From NCBI GenBank assembly GCA_050084985.1, contig JBITNC010000001.1, forward strand, positions 40,734,001 to 40,798,000: a stretch of DNA of 64,000 bases, given 5' to 3'. The DNA is from Nageia nagi (taxonomy: Eukaryota; Pinophyta). The notes under the pieces were generated by a model. It searched no databases and was not told the DNA's origin. It was given only the letters and a program-made list of their open reading frames with translations. Each line of letters opens with the position of its first letter. Position 1 is the first letter of the stretch. Positions 20,960 to 34,060 of this stretch are shown one piece after another. The translations under genes were made by a program, and so were the position numbers.

Positions 20960-22559
20960 CAACCTGCATTGCTTCTTCATAACATTCAGGTTCACCGGAA
21001 TCAGTCAACAATAAATAATATAATGAAGGAGAGTATCGTTCAGGGGGTCTACTTATCCTGGTAGATCTTCTAACACCACTTTCAGGTGTTTGGGGTGCCT
21101 GTTGCTGTTGTGGTGGTTGGTTATTATTATTTTCATGCACCTTTACTTTTCCAGTGATTTCATCAAGAACTACGTATTCCTTATTTTCTTTTTCTTGTTT
21201 CTTTTCCTGCAACTGATTCTTATAGAAGACCTTTTCATTGAATATTACATCTCTACTCCTAATGATTTTGTGATTTTCATAATCATATAAGCGATAACCA
21301 AAATCATTAACACCATATCCAATAAAGGTACATTTCTTTGACTTTGCCTCAAGCTTTGTTCTATTTTCTTTATCAATATGGACAAAGGCCTCACAACCAA
21401 AAGGCTTTAAAAAGGAGTAGTTTACCTTTTTACCTGTCCATGCTTCCTCTGGAACACCACCATCCAAGGAACTTGAAGGCCCTCTATTTATTAGATAAAC
21501 AGCAGTATCTACAGCTTCTGCCCAAAACTGTAAAGGCAATCCTGCATGTAATCTCATGCACCTTGCATGCTCCATGATTGTCCTGTTCATCCTTTCTGAC
21601 ACACCATTTTCTTGTGGTGTTCTTGGAACTGTCTTCTCTCTACGAATTCCATGTTCCGAACAGTACCTATCAAACTCTTTGCTGCAATATTCACCTCCAT
21701 TGTCTGATCTAAGACACTTCAATTTCTTTCCTGTCTCAATCTCAACCAAAGCTTTCCATTTCTTAAAAGTATCAAATACATCAGATTTATTCTTAATACA
21801 ATAAATCCAAGTTTTTCTAGTTGCATCATCAATAAAGGTAACATAATAATGAGAGCCACCAAGAGATGATACCTGAGCCGGTCCCCATACATCTGTATGC
21901 ACAAGCTCTAATTTTTGGCTCTTCTTTTCTTTCCCAACTCTGAGAAATCTGACTCTCTTGTGCTTTCCATAGATGCAATTCTCACAGAAATCCAGATCAA
22001 CATTCTTCAAACCTGGCAACAAATTTCTTGAGTGAAGAATCTTCATTCCCTTTTCACTCATGTGTCCGAGCCTATGATGCCATAATGTTGCATCTACTCC
22101 TTTGGAAGTTAAAGCATTAACAGAGTTAGAAATACCATTGCATAAATACAATGTACCAACCTTTTCACCTCTTGCTATTACCAGAGCTCCTTTGGTGACC
22201 TTCCAAACTTTATCTGTGAAAGTTGTCACACAACCTTCACTACCTAACTGCCCTGTTGAAATCAAATTTTTCTTTAGATCTGGAACATGCCTTACCTCCT
22301 TTAGTAGCCATTGGTTTCCATTCTGCTGTTTTATAAGAACCTTACCCATTCCAACAATTTTACAAGGTTTATCATCCCCCAAACGAACTTGTCCAAAATC
22401 TCCTTGAACATAGTCATGAAAATTTTTCTTATCAAGTGTGGCATGGAATGAGGCCCCTGAATCTACCACCCAGGAATTATTAATATTTTCGAAAGAAAGA
22501 ATTAAAGCATCTTGTAACATCTCACCTGTCACATTTGCTTCATGATTGTTTTCTTGCTG
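20960..22559 (-). pseudogene. RE4 protease and integrase, open in this segment
   Basis: The protease motif WVVDSGASFHAT is at about 22455-22490. Integrase follows with an H-H-C-C region (HRLGHMSEKGMKILHSRNL through CENCIYGKHKR). The DDE core is in VHTDVWGP, LRSDNGGEY and NGVSERMNR. The C-terminal tail is Gln/Pro-rich (about 21075-21130), then KRSTRISRPPERY-like sequence leads to the reverse transcriptase. No stop occurs here; the element is broken only upstream in gag and downstream near 20737. Confidence 0.93.
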
Positions 22560-23331
22560 TGCATCTCCTTCTTTTCCCTTCCGAGATCTACAGTCTCTCT
22601 TTAGGTGTCCTTTCTTTCCACAATTCTAGCACTCTAATCCCGATCTGGACTTGGATCTGCCTTTCTTTGATTTACTACGATATCCTGAGCTCTTTCCTTT
22701 TTCACTTTTTCTTCCCCTAGAATCTACACTCAAAGCATTTCCCGATGTCTCACCGGAGCTTTTCCGTCGCATTTCCTCGCTAAGGATAGCACCGACAACA
22801 TCATCAAACTTTAAAGTACTAGATCCAGACACAGAGTTACTAATTGCCATTACTAAACCATTCCAACTTTCTGGTAATGAGCATAAGAATAACAGAGCTC
22901 TAACTTCATCATCAAAGTCTACCTTTACAGAACATAACTGACTTGTAACAGTATTAAAATCATTTAAATGATCCGTAACAGATCCACCTTCTGACATCTT
23001 CATATTAAATAACCGTTTCATAAGAAATACCTTGTTTGAGGCCGAGGGTTTTTCATATAGTTTTGACAACGCCTGAAATAAACCCTCTATCGTTGTTTCC
23101 TTCGAAATGTTGAAGGCAACTGATGCAGCGAGGCTCAACCGTATTGCTCCGAGTGCCTTTCTATCGAGAAGGTTCCACTCTTCATCTGTCATATTCGTCG
23201 GCTTATTTGTTTTTTTCGCTCAATGGTAGGTATAGATCTTTTTGATACAAATAATCTTCCATTTGCATCTTCCATAGCGAGAAATTTTGGCCATTAAATT
23301 TCTCAACCCTAAACTTACCATCTTCCGCCAT
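22560..23331 (-). pseudogene. RE4 gag, one stop and one frameshift
   Basis: ATG at 23331 starts a frame reading EKFNGQNFSLWKMQME, typical of copia gag. An extra base in an A7 run near 23208-23216 shifts the frame before [20 protein letters not shown] (from 23192). The capsid region then continues to a basic stretch ([16 protein letters not shown]). Inside the zinc knuckle (C-X2-C-X4-H-X4-C, reading ...NCGKKGHLKRDC) a TAG at 22626 sits where the family usually has an aromatic residue such as tryptophan, consistent with TGG to TAG. Confidence 0.85.
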
Positions 23332-23391
23332 TGCTCCCACTCGAACGAGGAATCCTTCTTTCCTGCGAGTTTATCAGCCAAATAGACCTTC

Positions 23392-23404
23392 GGCTCTGAT
23401 ACCA
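23392..23404 (-). other. RE4 primer-binding site, initiator-Met tRNA
   Basis: The minus strand reads TGGTATCAGAGCC two bases from the LTR, the classic plant copia site complementary to the 3' end of initiator methionine tRNA. Confidence 0.95.
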
Positions 23405-23406
23405 GT

Positions 23407-23908
23407 TGTTAGGAAATTATAATTATTACGGAGCAATAGAACACAAAAACGTTTTAGAAATATAAGCACAGAAAATGCATAAATAAGAGAGACACAGATA
23501 TACGTGGTTCACCCAGTTTGGGCTACATCCACACCAACAGCCAGTCCTTCCTTTCTATTATCCAGCAAAGTGAAGAAAATACAACCTACAGCAGATCCGC
23601 TGTAATATCCTCTATTTTCTCTCACAGTCTCACGTCTCTGTTTCTCGCTCACCAAATCACGTCTGTTTCTCGCTCACCAAATCACGTCTGTTTTTCTACC
23701 CTCATGCAAAAAGAGGGGTTTTTATCTAGGGAAAAAAACCCTAAACCAAACATAAGTTCAACCGTCAGATTATTTGCCTAATAAACGACCCAGATTAACT
23801 AGAAATTACTTTACTTTTAGAAGGCAATTTTCCAGACGTTTTTAGCTTCCTGGGATATACATCCGGCTAAAATAAACAACTCTGAACAATCATGCTCCAC
23901 ACACAACA
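23407..23908 (-). repeat. RE4 5' LTR (502 bp)
   Basis: It is colinear with 18843-19344. Transcription on the minus strand would start in this copy. The TSD copy CTATG follows at 23909-23913. Confidence 0.97.
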
Positions 23909-23913
23909 CTATG

Positions 23914-25606
23914 TTGTTGTATATGTAGATATATTGAGATTTGCTTACATAACTTTTACTAAATAGTCTCACCAACTCCTCTTATGAAAAAGAGAATTTC
24001 ATATCCATAATCAAATAACACCACCTAGTAACATAATTAGAGATACATTCTTGATCAAATTGAGCCAACTTCATTAAATCAGTAATGGAAGCCTTCTTCT
24101 TAATGTTGATAGAAAAGTCTTCAAGAAAGAGATTCATAAGTTGCTCAAATGAATACATGCTAGGTTGTGGATGAGAGTTATACCGATTCATATATTTTGC
24201 CCTAGGATTCATAGGAAAGGTTCTTAAAGTGAGAGCATCATCATGTGCAATCAAATAGCAAGCATGTTTAAAGTGCCTTAAATGTTCTGTTGGATCCTCC
24301 TTACTCTTGAACTTGTCTATCTTAGGCATCTCAAACTTCTTGGGATATGTTTTTATGGGATAGAAGGATTTATAGTTAATTATAAATCTCCTTGTAACTC
24401 AACTTATTCATTCCCAAATTATATACTTTAGTATCTAACTCCTTCAACCTTCTCATAATTTGGCTTTCCTCATTCATACTAGGCATTCCAAAAGGTGGAT
24501 TTGGTCCACCATGGGGTGGATTTGATCCACCATAATTCTGATTTAATAAACTCATTTTTATTTCAAATGTATGTTCATTGGGGTTATAAGATGTGACTTG
24601 TTGATCCTTGTACATTTTACTTATTGTTGATCTTGGGTTTGAAATTGAGTATATTGACCATAATTTTGATGCACATGTTGATCACTACCTTGTTGCATAC
24701 AATACCTTTGTCCTTGATGTGTACCATGTGACATATTTTGATTTTTATTTGCATGTAAATCAACCAATTATTTTTTATACATAAGTGCTTGTAGGTTTCC
24801 AATCAATTTTTGCATGTCCTCCATGGATGGATTTGAGGAACCTTGTTGGGTACTAGGTTGGTTGGTATTTGGAATATAATGTGTTTGAAATGAAATATTT
24901 TGGAAATGGGATATACCTTAGTTTATTCCACCTTATGTGTTGTGGAAAGGAATAATTTGAAAGTGGTTCATACCTTGGTTTGTTCCACTTAGGGTGTTGG
25001 GTTGATATTGCACAAAAGGTTGACCAAGGCTATCCCAATCATCAAAACATATGGAGTTGGATTGAATAATATGAGGCATTTAAGCTTGTGGATTAATGTT
25101 CCAAGATAATTTTTTTATGGAATTTAGAAATTATTAGCACTAGTATTTTTTACATTAGGTGAATTTTGGAAATCCATGTTTTGATGGGAATTAGCTTGAT
25201 TGGAATTCATTTCTCTTTGTTATGAAGGAGGTGTGTTGCGTTGAACAACATTTTGAAAATTTTGTATAATATTTTGAAATAATTGTTGTTGTTCAACCTT
25301 AGGGAGGGTTTTTGGTTATGAAATGGTAGGCGTTTCTAGGGATAAACTTCTATTGATTATCTCTTTTGCTTTTTTTATGCTCTCTTGAAATTTAAGCAAA
25401 TAAATATTTGGTTGCAAGTCCTCTACAACCGAAAGTTCTTTAAATGGTTGAGGTGGATTAGGTGTGGAATCTTGGTTGGTGAGTAACCTACAATCTTGAT
25501 GGGGAAACCAACCTTGGCCAAGATTTTTTGTAATAGGTATTATGGGAATGAATTCATATTGAGAAATGGATGGTTGGGCATTTTTTTTTTGAATATTATC
25601 CATCAT
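23914..25606 (-). pseudogene. RE3 proximal gag
   Basis: The capsid region is at 23982-24329 (KIDKFKSKEDPTEHLRHFKH, then SFEQLMNLFLEDF, KKKASITDLMKLAQFDQE and YVTRW). This is the classical gypsy gag core that forms the particle shell. Upstream is a Pro/Gly/Asn-rich leader (24376-24615), then decayed sequence to 25606. RE4 cut the gene after about 23914. Several stops are scattered in the leader. Confidence 0.75.
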
Positions 25607-27671
25607 CTCTTGGTACCAATATTTTTTATTAGGGTCTTTTTAATTTAAATTTTGAGAGAGTAAGGATGTACCAATAGAATATGGTGGCACACTACCACCC
25701 ATGATAGCACTATTATACTTATCAAACCACACTAGAGTATCCCTTGGAATTCCATAAGATTGTGGAGAAGCTTTTGGTAAGGTACTACTTGTGTTGTTTG
25801 CTCCCTCCGTTATCTTATCCCAATATTGAGGTGTAAGTTTTTGGAAAGCTTATAGTGCTTTATGAAACTCAATAGATTGTTTATCAATAGTAGTTGTGGG
25901 CTCATTATTCACTTCACTTTCCTCTTTCTATTTCTTTGAATCTCTTGTATCCACCATTCCCACAATGGTAGAATTCTCATACCAAACTGTAATCTCAAGT
26001 AGATGTAGATCCACTGTAACCCAACTACAAGGTAGCACCTTTGCATTTATGATAACAATGAAAATGGAAGTACAAATGATTGAAACAAACACCAAACATA
26101 AATCTTATAATTTTTTTAAAAATATGTCTCTTTTTTAGTTTGGTGCAAATCTAAAACAAACACTTAAGATGTTATGAATGCACTATATGAATACAATAGT
26201 GATTCAACATAGCACTTTACGATTATTTTTTCTAATTTTTTCTTTATCCAATTAGGCTTTTTATCTTTTTAGTGTAGATTTATTTTAATACAATTGTAAA
26301 ATTATGACACAACCTTGTTTATGTTTCCCTAGACACAATGATTCTAGTAAGGCATTTGTCAAGGTAAGGATCAATCTCTAGGGGGTGAAACATTTTTTAA
26401 GGGTATCAAGTACCTCTATGGTATACATCACTAGATAGAGGGGGGTTCCCACTTTAATTTTCAACTCTGAGTATGGGTTAGGTCATGAGAATAAAGTCTA
26501 CATGCCCTAGTATCTCCCTAAGAATGTGAAGGACTTTTAGTGCAAGAAAGAAAATATGAAATACAAATTAATATAAGATGTACACTACTCCCTTAAAGAT
26601 GCTTTGCAATCCCTCCCAAAGTATACTATTTTTGATAATTTTTTGCTTTTTCAAATGAAAATGGAATGAAAAATGATTTTGGATGAATACAACCAGAACA
26701 CACAAGTTTCCAATAATAATAAAACCATTGATTCAAGATATAAATTTTAAACCCAAAGTATATTTTTTGTTTGTATGTAACAATACCCCAAAAATGTATG
26801 CAATTTCACTAATACATAAATTAAGAAAGGAAAGCCTAGGTTGCACCAAGCAAGGAAATAGTATGGATAAGGTACAAAAAGAAATTCAAATTCTTACCCA
26901 AAAAGGAATGTTCCCTCCTATTCTAGGTGTAAAGCTAAGTAGGTTACAAATCCCTCCCAAAATGAGAGATCTTTAAATAAAGAGGAGCCAATCACCAAGG
27001 CAACTAAGAAAAAATGGAAACAAATAATGGATGCACCCCTTAACATAGGTGTAAACACATCCCCTATAACATTATAACACTACCTTTGGTTGTGATAAGC
27101 CAAAAAACCACTTCTTATTACAAGCATGAGACTAAAAATTTGAAAACATTAACTTCTTGGTTATATGCATAGTAGGTACTACTTCTTGTCTAAGTTTTCT
27201 AAGAGAAAAAGGCCTCTATTTAGAGATATAGTGCATTCAAGGAACTTTTTGGGCATGGTTTTTGAGACACAAGAAAAAAGAACATCTAGATGATTTTCAT
27301 TACAAGTTCACCATTTAATGTATGTCAAAATTTGGGCTATATGTGTCTCAACAAGCATAAACTAGTTAAATTCACACACAAATCTCCACTTACATAACTA
27401 TGCTTTACTAAGTGTGCATTCACTAAAAAAAACTAGGTAAAGGTAGATTCAAATCTTGAAATATTGAACTCAAACTTTGTAATAATTGAAAAAAAACCCT
27501 AAATGCATCCAATGGGAACGGGAGACTCCTAACCTAGGTCTTTTAAGGCACTTAGGAGAGTTTGGAGTGAGTTTCCTCACTCCAAAAAGCATGTGATCCC
27601 CAAAGCCCTCAATTCATTAAGGATGTAAGAAATGTGTATGCCTATTGTGTAAATGATTAGATCTATGTGTT
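25607..27671. other. AT-rich DNA between RE3 and RE5, no gene seen
   Basis: About 2 kb without a recognisable domain. It probably contains the untranslated leader and 5' LTR of RE3, but I could not delimit them. The RE5 target duplication CCTAA lies at 27672-27676. Confidence 0.4.
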
Positions 27672-27676
27672 CCTAA

Positions 27677-29102
27677 TTATGAGTCTCAAAAATCACCTAT
27701 TTTTGGCACAGTTTTATAGTTCATTTTGTATATTTGGATAATATGGAATAATTAATTATAACTGCTAAACTACTTATTTGCTTAATACATGGTAAAATGC
27801 ATACTTTTCTTATGTTGGTACTTTATGCATACTGATGATGTTTGTGTGTTTATTTTGAGTTAAAATGCTTTATTATGCTCCTTGGAATGATGGTTGATAA
27901 CATGAATGGTTCATAAGCATTGTTATAAAGATTGTCAAATGAATTTTGCATTGTTTGGAGCTTCACTTCAAACTAATTTTGCACTCCCATTGGTGTCTTT
28001 GGACTCATTTGGAGCTTTGCTCCAAAAACATTCAAACCTTTTGTTCCAAACTCATATGGAGCTTCTGCTTCAAACTCAAGTTTAAAAAGTTAACCATCGT
28101 AATTGACTTTATTGATAGCTATACTCTAACTTTGTATAATTTTGACATTTGTGTAATTAGATATACTCTAGATTTAGTCTATAGAAGAATGGCTCCAAAC
28201 ATACTAATATTATTAGAGTTAGTTCTTAATTTGTGGAGCATGTTTGACTCCAAATCAGATACATTGAACCATTTATATCTTAATTAGGATAGTGCCAAAT
28301 CATTAAGATGAACCACCCTTTTCATAAAGGATTGTAGCTCTCCTTGAATAAGATTATGCATGATTTAGTATGTTAATTTGTGTATTAGTTAGCTTTGATG
28401 ATAGGAATAAGAGATTCATTTTCTATAATAGAAGGTAGTTCAAATCATCATTATTTTTAGCCAAACTATTGTTAAACAATGGAGGATATTTATAACTCAA
28501 TTATTGATGGTAGAGGGGGTTAGGAAATTATTGAGTGAATTGACTATTATTATATGATAATAAGCTTTGTATTGGATCCAACAAGCACTTCCTATGTGAG
28601 ATGATTTTCATGTAGTAATAAATTAATCTTTTGAAGAGTTTCAAATATTGAGTTATTTTAGTCTTCCACCAAGAGGAGAAATGGCCCACTCCAAATGGTA
28701 CAAGACTTACTTATTTTATTGTACTTTTTAGTTCAAGTGTGAGTTTACTTTTAGTGTGGTGATTTCAAGTTTCTATCTCTTTAGCATTTAAGATTCTTGC
28801 AATTTCAATTCTTCAACTTTCAATTCTATTTGTTTGGTTTCTACAATTTACTTAAAGTATATATAATTGAGATAATAGAGCTCAATATAATATAGCCTTA
28901 TAACACCACCTAGATTTGATTAATTAAATGGAGTTAAATATTATCTTTCAAAACTAGTGAAGGGAAACTAAATCTTTCTTGAGTGTTGGAGTACCAGCTC
29001 TTCAAGCTAACTAGTCCCTTCACAATAATAGGTGAGAGGTTCACTAAGAGGGATGGTAGTGATAGCCCTAGAGGAATTTGGAATACAATAAATTACTAAT
29101 CA
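27677..29102 (+). repeat. RE5 5' LTR (about 1,426 bp)
   Basis: It begins TTATGAGTCTCA and ends TTACTAATCA. It aligns with 38759-39102, 40239-40645 and 48991-49713. It contains the imperfect repeat GGTGTCTTTGGACTCATTTG plus related lines around 27990-28090. Confidence 0.85.
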
Positions 29103-29106
29103 TTTT

Positions 29107-29124
29107 TAGCACTATTTCTAAGGA
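29107..29124 (+). other. RE5 primer-binding site, heavily decayed
   Basis: TAGCACTATTTCTAAGGA lies four bases after the LTR. It aligns with the common plant gypsy site TGGCGCCGTTGCCGGGGA, differing at eight positions, of which seven are C-to-T or G-to-A. Confidence 0.6.
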
Positions 29125-29418
29125 AATATCGATGTTAATTGAGCTATACCTACACTTATTAAGGATAGGGGACTTGATAGAGCCAATTTGTAATTAGGTT
29201 TCATCTTGGTTCCTTAATTCTTAACAGAATGAGTTGCCCCAATAACCTATATTAAGAAATTATAGAGAAATATCATTGAATTTATGCTAGATTGAAGAGA
29301 TGATAGAGGAAGATTTATCAGTAATAAGGGAGAAGCTAGTAAGAAAGTAGTTGTAGGAAAACAAGTTCAAAAAACATAGAAATAAGTACCACAATAAAAT
29401 CCCCTCAAAATAAAAAAT

Positions 29419-31600
29419 TTGAGTTCAAGAAAGGTTGTGGAAGAAAAGGAAAGTAGTACAGTTGTTGAAGAACATCAAGTGGAACAACTAGAAGAAATTA
29501 GGCCAAAGCATATACATGTGGGAGAAGTAGAATACATTAGTCCAACAAGTGTAGAGGAGGAATTAGTTCATACTCTAGAATGTAAATATCCAAGCACTGC
29601 AAAAGAAACAACTTTCATTAGTCCATCATCACCACCATTTATTAGATTTTTAGATCAACCTAAGCAATATAGGTGATTCACAGATAAATCTCCTCCAGTA
29701 TCTATTCAATTTGTAGACTTGACTCTCCAAACATATATAGTTGAACCTACTATGGATAAAATTACCACTACCCCCACACCTTATCCATCCATCTATTTCT
29801 CTAAGAATCCTTTACCATTTTCCATTAGCCATCCTCTTTCTAGTGAAAGTTATTCTAAATGTAAGAAAGAAGTAGCCAAGAAACCCTTCCATATTTATTA
29901 CAATAATGGAAGGTTACCAAAATTTGAGCATATAAAGAACATATATATTAATCCACTTGTTAAGATGTCTAGAGGAAGTGGTGTTTCTAGAGTAGGGGGT
30001 ACTAATCCTCCTTAAACCTCAACTCAAACCTTCACCTACCCATAAGGCTCATTGCAAGGACTCAAGCTCCTATGAAGGACATTTCAATATCAGTCTTACC
30101 TACCTTAAGAGGTCTTTCTAGTGAGGATCCAATCAATTTCTATTTGAGTTCAAAATCTTGTGTAGAACTTATGATTATGAAATGGATGAACAAAATTAAA
30201 ACTTCTTTCATCCACTCTGAAGGATAATGCAATGAGGTGGTTCATGGGACTTCCTCCAAATTCTATCTCTACTTAGGATGAAATGGAAAAAGCCTTTCTA
30301 GAAAAATACTAGGAATATTATAGAGTTAAGGATAGAAAAGATGAATTGTTTTTACTCAGTCATGCAACATCAAAGAGCCTTAAAGATTACCTTGATAGAT
30401 TTTTATTTGTTCAAAAGAGAGTGGGAATAACCATGGATACTAAATTTTCTAAAACCATGTTTTTAAGAGGGCTTTTGGATTCCACATTAGAAGTCCTCAA
30501 TTTGATGGTAAAAGGTAATGTCAATAAGTTAAGTCTTGATGAAATTATCGAACTTTGGAGAAACTATTCAAGGACCAATCACAAAAGAGAAGTGACAAGT
30601 TTCATAATGATGGTTGGATGGAGAATGGACTACCAAGTGAAATTAAGGAAGAATTTGCTAACTTTAGGATTGAAATTCTATTTGAATTAAGTCAACTAAA
30701 GGGAATAGCAAATAGACTAAAATACATCCAATATTTCCTTCAAATTGCAAAATCAAAAAAGGAAGCCATAGATGAGTTCTCATCAAGATACTATTCTAGA
30801 TGCTAGAATAAGCATGCTTTACATGAATGTCCTTTGAATACTACTAATATATGCAACCTATGCAATAATGACCATTCAATAGATGAATTTGACTATCTTA
30901 CAATAGCACAAATGTTTGTAGTAGCTCCAAACATGGGCATGAATTATATGGGAGCAATGGGGGCCAAGGGAAATAATAATTTCCAAGGGAATCTAAATCC
31001 TTATTTTTCTAGGCTAACAAATCAAAATTGGTGGAACATGCCATAATATTCTTCATGGATGGTAAATCAAGATTGAGAAGTTTATGGATGGGATCCTTCA
31101 CAATGGAATCTATAATGGTAGCAATATGGAGGAAAAAATTGGTAGAACTAGAACAATCAGCCAATTCAAGGATAATGAAGGTAAGGTTTGCTACCACCAC
31201 CCATTAATATTCAATAATCAATGAATTAGCAACAACAACCTCTAAAGAAACCTACTCTTCCAACCCAACCTATTTGTGAACCAAATAATAATAGGTAACC
31301 TCCAATGCCTTCTTATCAAATCGATCAAGGAGACATTGCTTTAGTAAATGCTATTTAGTGTAATGAAATTAATCTTTGATCTTGTAAGAAATTATCAAAT
31401 ATTGCATAGCTTGTCATCATTGAAATGGATATGGACAACTCAAATGAATCACTAGGAGAATGAGAAAAGATTAGTTAGGAGCCACCAATAGAGACAAGTC
31501 CATTTTCATACAATAAGGAGCTCTAGATAGAAGCCACTCCATACCCAAAGAGATTGATTAAAAAAACCAAAAGATTGAATTTGAACTATTACATTAGATA
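29419..31600 (+). pseudogene. RE5 gag, several stops and a frameshift
   Basis: The N-terminal part (29419-30015) is acidic, then Pro/Ser-rich. The capsid core at about 30110-30600 reads FLFEFKILCRTYDYEMDEQ, MRWFMGLPPNSIST and LKDYLDRFLFVQKRVGI, typical of retrotransposon gag. A frameshift occurs near 30560-30590. A knuckle-like motif near 30855-30890 (CNLCNNDHSIDEF) has the same C-X2-C-X3-H-X4 spacing as RE1, with its last cysteine replaced by Phe. Stops include TGA 29674, TAA 30013 and several TAGs. Confidence 0.7.
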
Positions 31601-31606
31601 AGGAAA

Positions 31607-32400
31607 TTGAATGTCTCTATGCCTATGTTACAAGTAATCAAACAAGTTCCTAAGTTAAACAAGTTGGTTAAAGAACTATACATCCAGAAAGGAGGAAAAA
31701 GGAAGAAATTCTACCCTAAGACTATTAAAGTAGATGGTAAAGTGGTTGATATTTTGGATGGAAATTTGGTAATTCCTAAATATGGAGACCCAAGTAACCT
31801 TGTTATTACCATTTTTATAGGATTCACTAAAGTACCTAATGTTTTGGTTGATTTGGGAGTAGCAATAAATGTCATGACTATGGATATGTCTCAAAAACCA
31901 TTCTTGTCAAATATCCAACCTACATTAACTATTTTGTAGATGGTAGATTGAATAGTTTCCAAACTAGATGGAATCATGGAAGATGTCCAAATAATAGTGG
32001 ATTCTTGGAACTATCTAGTGGATTTCCTAATTTTGAAGATAAGAGCACAACCTTTTGGATATCCAGTCATATTGGGTAGACCTTGGTTAGCCACTACAAG
32101 TGCATACATCAACTGTAGCTTTAGGGACATGACTATTTATAATGGTTGAAATACAAAGACACTTTCTTTGTATCCACCTACCTAGCCAACATTGGATTAT
32201 CTCAACCATATATGGGTTGATGAGCCTAATAGGGATGCACATGAGACTTTTGTAACATTAGCAACTATTACCATCAAGGACCATGTTGAAGAGATAGAAG
32301 AAGATCCTAGTTTGGAACAAATACAATATCACTTTTCGAAGTCATAGGAAGAAGAATCAAAGGGTAGTGATGAAGAGAAGGGAGATACAGTGGTCAATCC
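31607..32400 (+). pseudogene. RE5 protease region
   Basis: The domain reads NVLVDLGVAINVMTMDM, where gypsy proteases of this kind have DLGA, followed about 60 residues later by GYPVILGRPWLATTSAYINC. Stops interrupt it at 31937 and beyond. An acidic linker follows (EEIEEDPS-like, about 32290-32400) leading to the reverse transcriptase. Confidence 0.7.
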
Positions 32401-34060
32401 AGTACAAAACATTATTTTTAATGTTCAATTAGAAGAACAAGTAGCCTCTATGGCAATGTTTAAATGTCCCCTTACTCATATTATTCCAAAATGGGATACT
32501 TTCAAAGAAACAATACGAGTAATTCATTCTCTTTTTCCACACTCTTATCCATTAAATTCTTTGGTTTAACTTCTAGAACAAAGTAATCTAACCAAACTTG
32601 GGATCAAGACCATTGAGGTACTACCAAGAAAGACTATAAATATCACCAGTTGGTTGATAGATGAACAAGAGAAAAAGCTTTTTGATGTCTTAGGAGCACA
32701 CATTGAGGCTTTCTCTTGGGAATATTTAGATATGGAAGGTATTCATCCAAAAAATTTGTACTCGTCATATATATATAGATGAAACCAAACCAGTCAAGCA
32801 ACCTCCCATATGAATAAATCCTACATTAAAAGAAATTATTAAGACTAAAATTGAAAAGTTTCTTAAAGCACGGTTCATCTGTCCCATATCAAATAGTTAG
32901 TGGGTCTCACCTCTAGTGATCATGCCTAAGAAGAATGACAAATGGAGGGTATGTGTTGACTATAGAGCCCTTAATAAAGCTACATTCAAGGACCACTTCC
33001 CATTACCTTTCATTGGGTAAGTGTTAGATACCTTATCTAGTAAGAAATATTTCTCCTTCCTAGATGGATTTTGTGGCTATAACCAAATACAAATTGCAAA
33101 AAAAGATCAAGGCAAAAGCACTTTTACTTATGCATGGGGCACATATGCTTAGAAATATTTTCCATTTGGCTTGTGCAATGCACCAGCAACTTTCGAAAGA
33201 GCTATACTAGCAATATTTTCATATTTGACTAATGATTGTGTTGAAGTGTACATGGATGACTTCATGGTATATGGCAACACTTTTGAAGATGCATTGCAAA
33301 ACTTAGAAAAATTCTTGGTAAGATGCAAAATGCATAATCTATCTTTAATCCATGAAAAATATTTTATCCTTGTGTAGGAGGGAATAGTCTTGGACCATCA
33401 CATTTCAGCCCATGAGATTCAAATGAATCCTAAGAAAATAGAAATTATTAAGCAACTCCTTCCTCTAGAGACTCAAACTGATGTTCAAAGCTTCTTGGGA
33501 CATATTATATATTACAAAATATTTATAGCAAAATTCAACAAGATAGCAACCCCATTGTTTGCCCTACTACAGAAGGATAATGAATTTGAATGGATAGCTA
33601 ATTATGAAGAAGCTTTTCATACTATCAAGGAGAAACTTAGCACAATTCCTATATTGAGAGGTCCAAATTGGGAAATACCATTCCATATTCATATGGATAC
33701 CTCAAATTATGCTATTGGATCAATCTTAGGACAAGAAGAGGAAAGTAAGTCCCCATATTCTATTTATTACATAAGCAAAAATCTAGTAGGAGTTTACAAA
33801 AATTATACTACCATAGAAAAGGAATTCTTAGCAGTAGTATATGCCATCAATAAATTTAGACACTATATCATAGGGTATCAAGTTTTTGTTCATACTAACC
33901 ATGCTACCATTAAATATCTTATGAACAAACCTATGGTAAGTGGAAGAGTTGTGAGATGGTTGCTACTATTGTAGAATTTTAATGTGACTATCATTGATAA
34001 ACATGGAAAGAAAAATGTGGTAGCATATTTCTTATTTATATTTAATATTATCTAGGAAGA
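32401..34060 (+). pseudogene. RE5 reverse transcriptase and RNase H
   Basis: Recognisable blocks are VCVDYRALNKATFKDHFPLP (about 32950), FSFLDGFCGYNQIQIAKKD, FPFGLCNAPATFERAILAIF and the catalytic VEVYMDDFMVYG (about 33240-33275). RNase H continues with HIHMDTSNYAIGSILGQEEE, YTTIEKEFLAVVYAINKFRH and HTNHATIKYLMNKP. From 33390 the frame is open for almost 200 codons. Stops at 33376 and 33972 can each come from CAG by one C-to-T step. Confidence 0.85.

Larger units (their letters stand above)
18843..23908 (-). mobile_element. RE4: young, nearly intact Ty1/copia retrotransposon
   Basis: Two 502-bp LTRs (18843-19344 and 23407-23908) flank a 4.06-kb interior, with a perfect TSD CTATG at 18838-18842 and 23909-23913. 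The primer-binding site is the canonical initiator-Met type next to the 23407 LTR, and a polypurine tract adjoins the 19344 LTR end, so transcription runs on the minus strand. I noted only about three LTR mismatches (all G/A transitions), which makes this the most recent insertion in the window. Three small lesions disable the single gag-pol frame. Confidence 0.97.
16326..25606 (-). mobile_element. RE3: internally deleted gypsy element on the minus strand, split by RE4
   Basis: Reading the minus strand from 25606 downwards gives gag (to 23909), the RE4 insertion, more gag (18842-18001), protease (about 18000-17393), then the C-terminal part of integrase (about 16800-16326). Only about 600 bp separate protease from integrase, so the reverse transcriptase, RNase H and integrase core are missing. 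LTR boundaries were not found, so the outer limits given are those of recognisable coding sequence. Confidence 0.7.
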
